Made by a program: the position numbers and the translations under genes
Notes under the pieces: generated by a model
Database searches by the model: none
What the model was told of the DNA's origin: nothing
Seen by the model: the letters and a program-made list of their open reading frames with translations, nothing else
Part shown: one piece after another, positions 34,143 through 42,556 of the stretch
Position numbering within the stretch: the stretch's first letter is position 1
How the letters are laid out: each line of letters starts with the position of its first letter
Source: an uncultured Clostridia bacterium
GTDB lineage: Bacteria > Bacillota > Clostridia > Christensenellales > Aristaeellaceae
Assembly: GCA_934631985.1 (NCBI GenBank)
Contig: CAKTYE010000001.1
Span: forward strand, 1 to 64,000
Length of the DNA stretch: 64,000 nt
Direction of reading: 5' to 3'

Positions 34143-34206
34143 TGCTCTTCGGGTGGGGGTCTGGGGGCGGGGCTTCTGGCGCAGAAGCCGCCGCCCCCAG
34201 CCGTTT
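34143..34206 (+). repeat. Dispersed hairpin repeat, copy 5
   Basis: The leader is CTCTTCGGGTGGGGG. The hairpin spans 34161-34200 with outer arms CTGGGGGCGG and CCGCCCCCAG, which are changed in both arms relative to the other copies yet still paired, and core GGCTTCTG-GCG-CAGAAGCC. Confidence 0.8.
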
Positions 34207-34297
34207 CTCCCTTCCATTATACCCACATTCCGGCGCATAGGCAAGCATACCCCCGCATACAGTGTCTTGCGAAAAGACTAATCAACAAGGAGTGACG

Positions 34298-35353
34298 ATG
34301 GCGGTGAAGCTGACATGGAAGCGGGCGGACTGGGAACGGATCCTGATCGTGTGTGCGGCGGCGCTGGTGGTAGTGCTGGCCCTGCGGGGCGGGCAGGAGG
34401 AAAGCCGGGAAACGGCGGCGGAGGACCCGCCGCTGACTGTGACGCAGACCTCCGCCCAAACGGTGGCCCAAACAGAGGACACCCTGTCTACCGTGTGCTT
34501 TTACCAGGACGGGGAAGGCTACCTCATCCCCGTGACGCGGCAAATTCCCAAGCAGGACGGCGTTGCCAAGGCGACCCTGGCCCTGATGGTCAAGTCCAGC
34601 CAGAACGACATGGATGCGGCGCGCATGGGTCTGCGTACCATCATCCCCGAGGGGACCAGCTTCGACATTGATATTGCAGGCGGCAAGGCACGGGTGGACA
34701 TGAGCAAGGAGGCCCTGAACTGCGCCAGCATGGAGGATGAATTGCTGATGGTGCAGGGAACAGCGGCGGCGCTCTGCTGCTTCGACACGGTCAATGAGGT
34801 GGAATTTCTCTTTGACGGGCAGAAGCGCAGTAAGCTGACCCATGGCGCGGACGTGAGCGGCGCCTTCGACGCGGAGTGCATCAATGTGGAGGCGGTCACC
34901 ACCATGGCGGGCGCGTCCAGCACCTATGCCGATCAGGTGCAGCTGTACTTCCCCTCGCAAACGGGGCGCATGCTGGTACCTGTGACCCGCACCGTGTTTT
35001 CCAACGCAGACCTGACTACCGCCCTGCTGGAGCTGGCGAAGGGGCCTCGCAGCGACAGCGGCTTGGAGCGTCCGCTGCCTGCGAACTGCGGTGTACGTTC
35101 GGTGAAGGTGCAGAACGGCACTGCGACCATTGACTTTTCCAAGGCGTTTCTGGATGTGACGCAGACCAGTGATGGCGGACGGCAGGCCGTGCAGGCGATC
35201 CTGTTTACCGCCAGCCAGTTTCCCGGCGTGAAGAAGGTGAACTTCACCGTGGAGGGCGAACCCTTCCTGGTGCCTGAGGAAGCTGCGACTACCTTCCTCA
35301 ACGATGCGGAGGAGGTCATGAGCCAGTATCCCGGTGTGGTGGAGATCGACTGA
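34298..35353 (+). CDS. GerMN domain protein, two domains
   Basis: A 351-residue protein with one N-terminal transmembrane helix (ILIVCAAALVVVLAL, about residues 12-26), so the rest is outside. Two GerMN domains follow at about 55-195 and 215-340. Each has the pattern V-x-x-Y-[FL]-P..G.L.PV.R and ends with V-x-F-x-[VF]-[DE]-G. In Bacillus GerM is needed for sporulation and links to SpoIIQ-SpoIIIAH. No other sporulation gene is recognised beside it here. AAGGAG precedes the ATG by 5 nt. Confidence 0.87.
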   Translation: MAVKLTWKRADWERILIVCAAALVVVLALRGGQEESRETAAEDPPLTVTQTSAQTVAQTEDTLSTVCFYQDGEGYLIPVTRQIPKQDGVAKATLALMVKSSQNDMDAARMGLRTIIPEGTSFDIDIAGGKARVDMSKEALNCASMEDELLMVQGTAAALCCFDTVNEVEFLFDGQKRSKLTHGADVSGAFDAECINVEAVTTMAGASSTYADQVQLYFPSQTGRMLVPVTRTVFSNADLTTALLELAKGPRSDSGLERPLPANCGVRSVKVQNGTATIDFSKAFLDVTQTSDGGRQAVQAILFTASQFPGVKKVNFTVEGEPFLVPEEAATTFLNDAEEVMSQYPGVVEID

Positions 35354-35385
35354 GCAGCCTGCATCAGCAAATTGCTCCGGCAGCG

Positions 35386-35428
35386 AAACGCCGCGCTTTC
35401 CAAGCTAAGCAAGGAAGCGCGGCGTTTT
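35386..35428 (+). terminator. Terminator of the GerMN gene
   Basis: AACGCCGCGCTTTCC (35387-35401) pairs with GGAAGCGCGGCGTT (35413-35426), with one unpaired base, and is followed by TT and then a second T run at 35434. Confidence 0.8.
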
Positions 35429-35513
35429 CCTGCTTTTTTTCTGTACTACGGCAGGAAGCGGGCAGAAACAGCCAGAATGTGACCATGAGCATCAAAAGAT
35501 GAGGTGGACGAAT

Positions 35514-36005
35514 ATGAGCAATAAGGCTGTTGTGCTGCAGCATTTGGACACGCTGCAAATTCCCTATGCGCTGTATGAGCATCCGGCGGCGTTTACCATG
35601 GAGGAGTGCTATGCCCTGCCCTTTGCAGGCCCGGATGTGGCCTTCTGCAAAAATCTGCTGCTGTGCAACCGTCAGCAGACGGCCTTTTATCTGCTGGTCA
35701 TTTCGCCGGACAGCCATTTCCGCACGGCGGAGCTGAGTCATGAGCTGGGGGTATCCCGGCTCAGCTTTGCACCGGAGGACGCGCTGCCGCGGCTGCTGGG
35801 GCTGGAAAAGGGCGCGGTCAGTCCCTTGGGCCTGTGGTTCGATCAGGAGCAGCAGGTGCGTCTGCTGTTTGAACGGGCCATTCGCAAGCCGGGGAAGATC
35901 GCCTTTCATCCCTGCGACAACACAGCGACGGTGGTGTTTGAGCAGGAGGTATTTTGGCAGCAGGTGGTGCCGACGCTCAAGCATGCGGTCACCATGGTAC
36001 TGTAA
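35514..36005 (+). CDS. YbaK/ProX-type aminoacyl-tRNA deacylase
   Basis: A 163-residue stand-alone editing-domain protein. It opens with LDTLQIPYALYEHPAAFTMEEC, then has FCKNLLLCNRQQTAFYLLVI (the conserved lysine of the active site) and ends with IAFHPCDNTATVVF, matching the family's HP-N-T segment. It would hydrolyse mischarged prolyl-tRNA or related species in trans. GAGGTG lies 7 nt before the ATG at 35514. Confidence 0.88.
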   Translation: MSNKAVVLQHLDTLQIPYALYEHPAAFTMEECYALPFAGPDVAFCKNLLLCNRQQTAFYLLVISPDSHFRTAELSHELGVSRLSFAPEDALPRLLGLEKGAVSPLGLWFDQEQQVRLLFERAIRKPGKIAFHPCDNTATVVFEQEVFWQQVVPTLKHAVTMVL

Positions 36006-36021
36006 GGCAGGAGCAAGATAC

Positions 36022-37185
36022 ATGCAAAAGAAACAAAAGAGATGCAGGCGACTTCTATGCCTGCTGCTGGCAGGGCTGCTGCTCTGCGCCTTCGCAGCCG
36101 CAGAGGAGACAGATGCGCTGGACGAAGCCGCCTGCCGTATTCTGAAGGCCTATAAGGCCGTTGGCGCAACGGTGCTGGTGGCGAGGGACGGCGAGATCGT
36201 CTACCAACTGAACTATGGCTATCAGGACGCAAAGGCTCAAACGCCCGTGACCGATAACACGCATTTTCGCATTGCGTCCGTGACCAAGCTGGTCAGCGCT
36301 ATCGGCATCATGGAGCTGGTGGAGGATGGGAAGCTCGACCTGGACGAACCTCTCGGCACCTATCTGGGCTACACGGTGTACAATCCTTATTTCCCGACAG
36401 CATCTATCACGCTGCGGATGGTCATGACGCACACGACCTCGGTGAGCCAGCAGGGCAGCTATGGCAGGAACGGCTATGGGGTGCAGGCGCTGCTGGGCAG
36501 CGGCAGAAAGAATAATTATTATCAGGAGCTACCCGGCAGCAAGTATCGCTACTCCAACTTTGGCGCGGGCCTGATGGGAACGCTGATGGAGCAGATCACA
36601 GGCCAGAATGTGAACGACACGATGACAGCACTGGTATTCGCGCCCCTGCAAATGGACGCGGCGTATCATGCGGCCCTTATTGCGGACAGAGACAGCATCG
36701 CCAGCACCTACGACACAGACCGCACCCTGACGGCAGCGGCGCAGAAAAAGATCGATTCTCCCTGGGATGCTTCTGTGAACCCGGATAGCCATTATCGGAT
36801 CACAGTAGGCAGCCTGTGGATGACGGGGCGTGATCTGTGCCGCCTGGGTATGGCGCTGTGCGATGGCGGCACGGTAGACGGTGTGCGCCTGCTCCAGCCG
36901 GAAACAGTTGCGGAAATGCTCTCCGACCAAAGCGGCAAGGGCGGGATCACTGCGTCAAGCCCCTATGGGCTGTGCGTGAACCGGAATAATACGCTGGTTC
37001 CCGGGAAAATGCTCTATGGGCATCAGGGCATGAGCGACGGCATTGCAGCCAATGTGTATTTTGATCCCGAAACGCGCTTCGTGTTTACATTCATCAGCAA
37101 TGGCTGCAACAATAACATGGATAACCGTGTATGTGCCGTGTCGCGCAGGCTGCTGACACTGATGTGGGAAGCATACGGGGAATGA
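36022..37185 (+). CDS. Secreted serine beta-lactamase-fold hydrolase
   Basis: A 387-residue protein of the class C beta-lactamase/DD-peptidase-like family. The signal peptide ends in FAAAEE. The catalytic S-x-x-K is in RIASVTKLVS, the Y-x-N is in YRYSNFGAG, and a late HQG (GHQGMSDG) occupies the third motif. Family members are esterases, peptidases or carboxypeptidases; true beta-lactam resistance cannot be inferred. AGGAG precedes the ATG. It lies 16 bp after the deacylase gene. Confidence 0.87.
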   Translation: MQKKQKRCRRLLCLLLAGLLLCAFAAAEETDALDEAACRILKAYKAVGATVLVARDGEIVYQLNYGYQDAKAQTPVTDNTHFRIASVTKLVSAIGIMELVEDGKLDLDEPLGTYLGYTVYNPYFPTASITLRMVMTHTTSVSQQGSYGRNGYGVQALLGSGRKNNYYQELPGSKYRYSNFGAGLMGTLMEQITGQNVNDTMTALVFAPLQMDAAYHAALIADRDSIASTYDTDRTLTAAAQKKIDSPWDASVNPDSHYRITVGSLWMTGRDLCRLGMALCDGGTVDGVRLLQPETVAEMLSDQSGKGGITASSPYGLCVNRNNTLVPGKMLYGHQGMSDGIAANVYFDPETRFVFTFISNGCNNNMDNRVCAVSRRLLTLMWEAYGE

Positions 37186-37476
37186 GGGAGAAGAGTGGCT
37201 GCACAGTATCAGGGTGTAATGTGGTAATCAAGGCCACACGACACAATGTGCCGGGCAGCCTGTCACCATTGTACTTCTGTTTTACCGCAGTCAAGGTCGG
37301 GGCGTATTTGCTTCGCAAATCGCCACCCTTCTCTTGACTGATCCTCCTTGGGCTTTCTGTAACCTATGCTTGACACTCCTATAGTCCGGCGCTGGAAATG
37401 CCGCATTTTATCCTTGCTTTTCCTGCTGCGCTCCCGTATAATAATTTGGAAAGGTAAACAAAGGAGGATGCGCTCC
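37186..37476. other. 291-bp gap upstream of pyrC
   Basis: No gene is seen. An imperfect long hairpin spans 37288-37340, with outer arms CAGTCAAG and CTTGACTG and an inner ATTTGC-TTC-GCAAAT. A promoter follows at 37414-37442. No typical PyrR-binding leader was recognised. Confidence 0.55.
37414..37442 (+). promoter_or_regulatory. Promoter of the pyr operon
   Basis: TTGCTT (37414-37419), a 17-bp spacer and a perfect TATAAT (37437-37442), 34 bp before the start of pyrC. Confidence 0.65.
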
Positions 37477-38760
37477 GTGCCGATGTACCTTACCCATGCG
37501 CTTACGCCCCACAGCGGCAAGCTCGTTCCCGCACAGTTTGTGCTGGCTCACGGGACGATTGTTTCCATTTCTGACGACAGCGTCCAGCCCGCCGTGACGG
37601 ACGACGCACAAATTTTCGACCTGCACGGTCTTGTAGTTCTCCCAGGCCTGGCAGATGTGCATGTGCATCTGCGTGAGCCTGGGTTTTCTTATAAGGAGAC
37701 CGTAGCTTCCGGGGCGCAGGCCGCGCTTCACGGGGGCTACACCGTGGTGTGCGCCATGCCGAACCTAAATCCACCGCCGGACACCCTGGAGCATCTTGCC
37801 CTGGAAAAGCAGCTGCTGGACGCCGCGCCCCTGTGCGCTTGCCCCTATGGCTGCATTACCCTGGGGCAGAAGGGAGAAGGGACGCTGACCGACATGCAGG
37901 CTATGGCCCCCTACGTTGTTGGATTTTCCGATGACGGGCGGGGCGTGCAGTCTGAAAGCCTGATGCGCCAGGCTATGGAGCGCTGCAAGGCCGCCGGGAG
38001 CATCCTTGTCGCCCACTGCGAGGACATGTCCCTGATCCCCAAGGGCGGCGCTATTCACGCGGGCAGCTATGCCGCAGCCCATGGCATCCCGGGCATCACC
38101 TCGGAAAGCGAGTGGGGACAGATCAAGCGCGACCTGCGCCTTGCAAAGGAAACGGGCTGTCCCTACCATGTGTGCCACATTTCCTGTAAGGAATCTGTAG
38201 CACTGATCCGCCAGGCCAAGTCGGAGGGTGTGAACGTCACCTGCGAGACCGGTCCGCATTACCTGCTGCTGAGTCAGGATGATTTGCAGGACGAGGGCCG
38301 CTTTAAGATGAATCCCCCCCTGCGCGATCCTGCTGACCGGGCGGCCCTGCTGGAAGGGCTTGCGGATGGCACCATCGACATGATCGCCACGGACCACGCG
38401 CCCCACAGCGCCGAGGAAAAGAGCCGCGGCCTGCGTTCCTCGCTGATGGGTGTGGTGGGGCTGGAAACGGCCTTCCCGTTGCTGTACACCTACCTGGTGC
38501 AGCGGGGCATGATCTCGCTGGAACGCCTGCTTGACCTGATGTGCATTGCGCCCCGGCAGCGCTTCGGTCTGCCCGGCGGACGGGAAGTGGGGCAGGAAGC
38601 CCACCTCTCCGTGTGGGATTTGAACCGCAGTTATACCATCGACCCGAGTACCTTCCGCAGTATGGGACGCAGTACTCCCTTTGCAGGCTGGCCGGTGCAG
38701 GGGGCCTGCGTCATGACGGTGTACCGGGATAAGATCGTCTATCAGGAGGACATGCTATGA
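37477..38760 (+). CDS. pyrC: Dihydroorotase
   Basis: A 427-residue class I dihydroorotase, third step of pyrimidine synthesis. The metal-binding DVHVHLREPG, carboxylated-lysine-region and histidine motifs (LVAHCED, YHVCHIS) and the aspartate in IATDHAPHS are all present, so it looks catalytically competent. GTG at 37477 is preferred because AAGGAGG ends 9 nt upstream; ATG at 37483 is possible, and ATG at 37468 touches the ribosome site and cannot be used. The stop overlaps pyrK (ATGA). Confidence 0.93.
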   Translation: MPMYLTHALTPHSGKLVPAQFVLAHGTIVSISDDSVQPAVTDDAQIFDLHGLVVLPGLADVHVHLREPGFSYKETVASGAQAALHGGYTVVCAMPNLNPPPDTLEHLALEKQLLDAAPLCACPYGCITLGQKGEGTLTDMQAMAPYVVGFSDDGRGVQSESLMRQAMERCKAAGSILVAHCEDMSLIPKGGAIHAGSYAAAHGIPGITSESEWGQIKRDLRLAKETGCPYHVCHISCKESVALIRQAKSEGVNVTCETGPHYLLLSQDDLQDEGRFKMNPPLRDPADRAALLEGLADGTIDMIATDHAPHSAEEKSRGLRSSLMGVVGLETAFPLLYTYLVQRGMISLERLLDLMCIAPRQRFGLPGGREVGQEAHLSVWDLNRSYTIDPSTFRSMGRSTPFAGWPVQGACVMTVYRDKIVYQEDML

Positions 38761-39479
38761 TCTTCACCGTAAAGAATCAAACGCGCCTGACGGAGAATGT
38801 CTACCGGCTGACGCTGACCGGGGATACCTCCGCCATCGTGCGCCCGGGACAGTTTGTGCAGCTTCAGCTGCCGGGCTTCTATCTGCGCCGCCCCATCTCC
38901 GTGTGCGACTGGGATGCGGACACTCTGACGCTGATCTATAAGGTGGTCGGTGAGGGAACCAAAGCCATGACCGCTTTGCAGCCCGGCGCAGCGCTTGATC
39001 TGCTCACCGGCCTTGGCAACGGCTTTGACACTGCATGCTGCGGGGATAAGCCCCTGCTGGTGGGCGGCGGTGTGGGCCTGCCTCCCCTGTACGGCCTGTG
39101 CAAGACGCTGCTGCGGGAGGGCAAGCACCCGCGCGTTGTCATGGGTTTCAACACTGCCAGCGAGGTCTTTTTGGAAGCGGAATTCCGCGCGCTGAATGTG
39201 CCTGTGACCGTGACTACCGCAGACGGCACCTGCGGCATGAAGGGCTTCGTCACCGCCGCCCTGCCGGGCCTGGATTTTGACAGCACCTTCGCCTGCGGCC
39301 CGGAGCCCATGCTCAGGGCCCTGTACAACGCCACGGACAAGCCCGGTCAGTACAGCTTTGAAGCGCGGATGGCCTGCGGCTTCGGCGCGTGCATGGGCTG
39401 CACCTGTCAGACGAAATATGGCGCAAAGCGCATCTGCAAGGATGGCCCCGTGCTGCAAAAGGAGGAGATCGTATGGTAA
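38757..39479 (+). CDS. pyrK: Dihydroorotate dehydrogenase electron-transfer subunit
   Basis: A 240-residue flavoprotein with FAD-binding RRPISVCDW, an NAD-binding LLVGGGVGLPPL, and the C-terminal 2Fe-2S ligands in CGFGACMGCTC with a later cysteine (RICKDG). It passes electrons from PyrD to NAD+. It overlaps both neighbours, which fits a stoichiometric PyrD-PyrK complex. Confidence 0.94.
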   Translation: MIFTVKNQTRLTENVYRLTLTGDTSAIVRPGQFVQLQLPGFYLRRPISVCDWDADTLTLIYKVVGEGTKAMTALQPGAALDLLTGLGNGFDTACCGDKPLLVGGGVGLPPLYGLCKTLLREGKHPRVVMGFNTASEVFLEAEFRALNVPVTVTTADGTCGMKGFVTAALPGLDFDSTFACGPEPMLRALYNATDKPGQYSFEARMACGFGACMGCTCQTKYGAKRICKDGPVLQKEEIVW

Positions 39480-40378
39480 GCACTGCCGTGACCCTGTGCG
39501 GCGTGGCGCTGGATAACCCGGTGATCCCCGCCAGCGGCACCTTCGGCTTCGGTCAGGAGTTCACCCCTTATTACGACATCAACGTGCTGGGTTCGCTGAG
39601 CTTCAAGGGAACCACCCAGTCCCCGCGCTTCGGCAACCCTACGCCCCGCATTGCGGAATGCCCCAACGGCATGCTGAACAGCGTGGGCCTGCAAAACCCC
39701 GGCATCGACCATGTGATCGCCCATGAGCTGCCGGAGCTGCGCAAAATCTTTCATAAGCCCATCATGGCAAACATCAGCGGCTTTTCGCTGGAGGAATATG
39801 TGGACTGCTGCGCCCGCATGGACGCGGAGGAGCAGGTAGCCTTTCTGGAGGTGAACATCTCCTGTCCCAATGTGCGCCACGGCGGCATGGCCTTCGGCAC
39901 CAGCCCTGAAGCCGCCGCGGAGATCACCCGCGCAGTCAAGGCTGTGACCCACAAGCCCATCATCATGAAGCTCAGCCCTAACGTGACGGACATTGTGTCC
40001 ATCGCGAAGGCCTGCGAGGACGCGGGCGCGGATGGCCTGAGCCTGATCAACACGCTGCTGGGCATGCGCATTGACCTGCGCCGCCGTAAGCCGGTGCTTG
40101 CCAACGTGATGGGCGGCTATTCCGGCCCCGGCGTTTTCCCGGTCGCCCTGCGGATGGTCTATCAGGTGACGGGTGCGGTACATATCCCTGTGGTCGGCAT
40201 GGGCGGCATCGCTTCCGCCCGGGACGTGATCGAAATGATGATGGCAGGCGCGACCGCTGTGGAGATCGGCGCGGCAAATCTGGTAGACCCCTTCGCCTGC
40301 AAACGTATTCTTGACGAGCTGCCCCAGGTCATGGACGAGCTGGGCATCCGTGCGCTTTCTGAAATTGAGCGCGTGTGA
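39473..40378 (+). CDS. pyrD: Dihydroorotate dehydrogenase, catalytic subunit (type 1B)
   Basis: A 301-residue FMN enzyme. The segments NPVIPASGTFGFG, NSVGLQNPGI, the base-bearing NISCPNV (cysteine as in class 1 enzymes), IMKLSPNVTDI and GMGGI are characteristic. Presence of PyrK shows it is the NAD-linked 1B form. GGAGGAG precedes the ATG at 39473, inside the end of pyrK. Confidence 0.95.
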   Translation: MVSTAVTLCGVALDNPVIPASGTFGFGQEFTPYYDINVLGSLSFKGTTQSPRFGNPTPRIAECPNGMLNSVGLQNPGIDHVIAHELPELRKIFHKPIMANISGFSLEEYVDCCARMDAEEQVAFLEVNISCPNVRHGGMAFGTSPEAAAEITRAVKAVTHKPIIMKLSPNVTDIVSIAKACEDAGADGLSLINTLLGMRIDLRRRKPVLANVMGGYSGPGVFPVALRMVYQVTGAVHIPVVGMGGIASARDVIEMMMAGATAVEIGAANLVDPFACKRILDELPQVMDELGIRALSEIERV

Positions 40379-40433
40379 TACGCTACGTTTATCCCGCAAC
40401 GCATTCATTCTATCCCATTTACTTAATTTACAA

Positions 40434-40500
40434 TGGTCTTCGGGAGGGAGCGCGAGGGAGGTGCTTCTGGCACAGAAGCAGCCCCCCTCGCATCACCCCC
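40434..40500 (+). repeat. Dispersed hairpin repeat, copy 6, inside the pyr operon
   Basis: The leader GGTCTTCGGGAGGGAGC is followed by a hairpin at 40452-40491 with core GCTTCTG-GCA-CAGAAGC. It separates pyrD from pyrF and lacks a T run, so it may tune message stability rather than stop transcription. Confidence 0.8.
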
Positions 40501-40520
40501 AAAAACTACTAGGAGGTATT

Positions 40521-41222
40521 ATGATGACGCATGACGTGATTATTGCTTTGGACTTTGAGAATCGTGAGAAGACGCTGCAATTTCTGGATAAGTTTCAGGA
40601 GGAGAAGCCTTATGTGAAGATCGGCATGGAGCTGTTCTATGCCGAGGGACCTGCTATTGTGCGGGAGATCAAGGCCCGGGGACATAAGATTTTCCTGGAC
40701 CTGAAGCTCCATGACATTCCCAACACCGTCAAAAAGGCCATGCATGTGCTGTCCACGCTGGATGTGGACATGACCAATCTGCATGCTGCCGGCACCATCG
40801 CCATGATGGAGGCGGCTAAGGAAGGCCTTACCAAGCCTGACGGCTCCTGCGCCACGCTGCTGGCAGTGACGCAGCTTACCTCCACCAGTGAGGAGCGCAT
40901 GCAGCAGGAGCTGCTTATCAACGCTACCATGCCCGAGACGGTCAAGCAGTACGCCCGCAATGCCAAGGCGGCAGGTCTGCCCGGCGTGGTCTGCTCCCCG
41001 CTGGAAGCAGCGCTGGTCAAGGAAGCCTGCGGCCCGGATTTTCTGACCGTTACCCCCGGCATTCGTTTCGCGGATGGCGATGTGGGCGACCAGGTGCGCG
41101 TGATGACCCCCGCCAAGGCCCGCGAGGGCGGCAGCGACTACATCGTGGTGGGGCGGCCCATTACTGCCGCGGCTGATCCTGTGGCGGCGTATCGGCGGTG
41201 TGTAAAGGAATTTCTGGGGTGA
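40521..41222 (+). CDS. pyrF: Orotidine 5'-phosphate decarboxylase
   Basis: A 233-residue group I decarboxylase making UMP from OMP. The catalytic tetrad appears in IALDFEN and FLDLKLHDIPNTV, and the phosphate site in TPGIRFADGDVGDQ with IVVGRPIT. AGGAGG lies 4 nt before 40521, so 40524 could equally be the start. pyrE is not in this window. Confidence 0.95.
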   Translation: MMTHDVIIALDFENREKTLQFLDKFQEEKPYVKIGMELFYAEGPAIVREIKARGHKIFLDLKLHDIPNTVKKAMHVLSTLDVDMTNLHAAGTIAMMEAAKEGLTKPDGSCATLLAVTQLTSTSEERMQQELLINATMPETVKQYARNAKAAGLPGVVCSPLEAALVKEACGPDFLTVTPGIRFADGDVGDQVRVMTPAKAREGGSDYIVVGRPITAAADPVAAYRRCVKEFLG

Positions 41223-41248
41223 AGTGAAGGTTTAGCCTAAACGGCTGT

Positions 41249-41285
41249 GCAGAGCGTCCTTGTGAAGGAGGGCGCTCTGCTTTTT
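41249..41285 (+). terminator. Terminator of the pyr operon
   Basis: GCAGAGCG (41249-41256) pairs with CGCTCTGC (41273-41280), with a second inner TCCTT/AAGGA stem, then TTTTT. Confidence 0.85.
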
Positions 41286-41298
41286 GGTGGTGGCGTCG

Positions 41299-42387
41299 CT
41301 ACGGATTGACTTTTGCTAAATCCTTTATTGGTACAAAGCCGCGAATCGTGTCTCCATCAATCGTCACCTCAACATAAACATAGCTTCCATCAAATCCGCT
41401 CAGGCCTAGCAACTGTGTGCCAGAGGGAAGCTTTCTATCGCAGTGCTGAGAGAAAACCGGATCGTCAGTTAAAAATGTATCTGTGCTTGCAATGAACGGA
41501 ACAGCGTCAAAATGGCAGACACTGATTTGCAATTCTCTTTTTGTCAATGAAAATGCTTTGCTTGTAATGTAGCCAAAATACGCTTGCTTGAACCCATCCT
41601 GATAGCCGATGAAATACCATCCATCTATATTTCCGTAAAATGAGAAGGTCTCATTCTGAAAGAGAGCGGACGTATCCACAACTGCCTTGCTATTTGGCGC
41701 AGCATAAACCTTTATGCTTCTTGGCAGTAATCCAACACGAATATGATCTTGCCCAAAATGATTTTCATTTAGTGCATCAAAGATAATATTTCTTTTTTTA
41801 ACTGCTTCAATATTTTTAGGAAACAATAAAGGATTGCATCTCATCCATGTAATTCGATCATATGTATTGAGCTTCCAATAGGTAGAGGTATCCGCAGCAT
41901 TAAACCACAATCCCGCCTCATTTCTTTCTCCAGTGGCGACGCAATGGTATCCCTCTCTCTCAAATTCTGCGCGATATAATCTTGTGAAATTCTCCGTACC
42001 CCCGGCGTAATAGAAGTAGCGTTCTCCTGGCCAGCTCATTTCAAAACGTTCGGCATCTGTTTTTCGAATTTGTAATGCCTTATTTTGTTCCTTTTCTGGA
42101 TACAAACCTTTCCGCGTGTATCCAATAAGTTTCCAATTGCTTTCAATTTCTTTAGCGACAAAAAGGACGTGGCAATCTTCTGTTTCTAGAACGAAGACCG
42201 CCACTTCTGTCGGATGACCAGCAAGCGTATCTTCATCAGCGGTCAGTACGGTAAAATTATCAAATTGACCAGTTTCATGGACGAGCCTTTGCAGTTCTTT
42301 GGTAAGTACAACCTGTTGATCTTCTGCGAAAGCACCAAAAGACGCAAGAAGCAGCAGTATAATACAATGAATGATACACTTTTTCAT
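41299..42387 (-). CDS. Secreted AT-rich protein with SH3-like repeats
   Basis: A 362-residue secreted protein with a signal peptide (KKCIIHCIILLLLASFGAFA). The first half has no recognised fold. The second half contains two SH3b-like segments: IKVYAAPNSKAVVDTSALFQ with GWYFIGYQDGFKQAYFGYI, and LPSGTQLLGLSGFDGSYVYV with IRGFVPIKDL. These usually bind cell wall. Codons favour A/T far more than in neighbours, so recent acquisition is likely. AAGGAG lies 11 nt before the ATG at 42387. Confidence 0.7.
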   Translation of the reverse strand: MKKCIIHCIILLLLASFGAFAEDQQVVLTKELQRLVHETGQFDNFTVLTADEDTLAGHPTEVAVFVLETEDCHVLFVAKEIESNWKLIGYTRKGLYPEKEQNKALQIRKTDAERFEMSWPGERYFYYAGGTENFTRLYRAEFEREGYHCVATGERNEAGLWFNAADTSTYWKLNTYDRITWMRCNPLLFPKNIEAVKKRNIIFDALNENHFGQDHIRVGLLPRSIKVYAAPNSKAVVDTSALFQNETFSFYGNIDGWYFIGYQDGFKQAYFGYITSKAFSLTKRELQISVCHFDAVPFIASTDTFLTDDPVFSQHCDRKLPSGTQLLGLSGFDGSYVYVEVTIDGDTIRGFVPIKDLAKVNP

Positions 42388-42556
42388 ATGCAAAAAACTC
42401 CTTTCAGGTTGCTGCGTCATCATGTCAAAGCTCAGCACCTCATGAGCTTAATTCCTTGTATTTTCGGCGTATAGAGGCTCTCCAGTTGCTGCACTTCGCG
42501 ACTGATAAATCCTCTATCTCCTGCTGAAGCATCCAATAATCCCATTCATCATCCAC

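Noticed and set aside
36022..37185. A beta-lactam resistance gene
   Set aside because: The S-x-x-K and Y-x-N motifs are shared with many esterases and peptidases; nothing in the sequence shows beta-lactam hydrolysis.
37468..37470. ATG at 37468 as the pyrC start
   Set aside because: It directly touches the AAGGAGG site, leaving no spacing; GTG 37477 has proper spacing.
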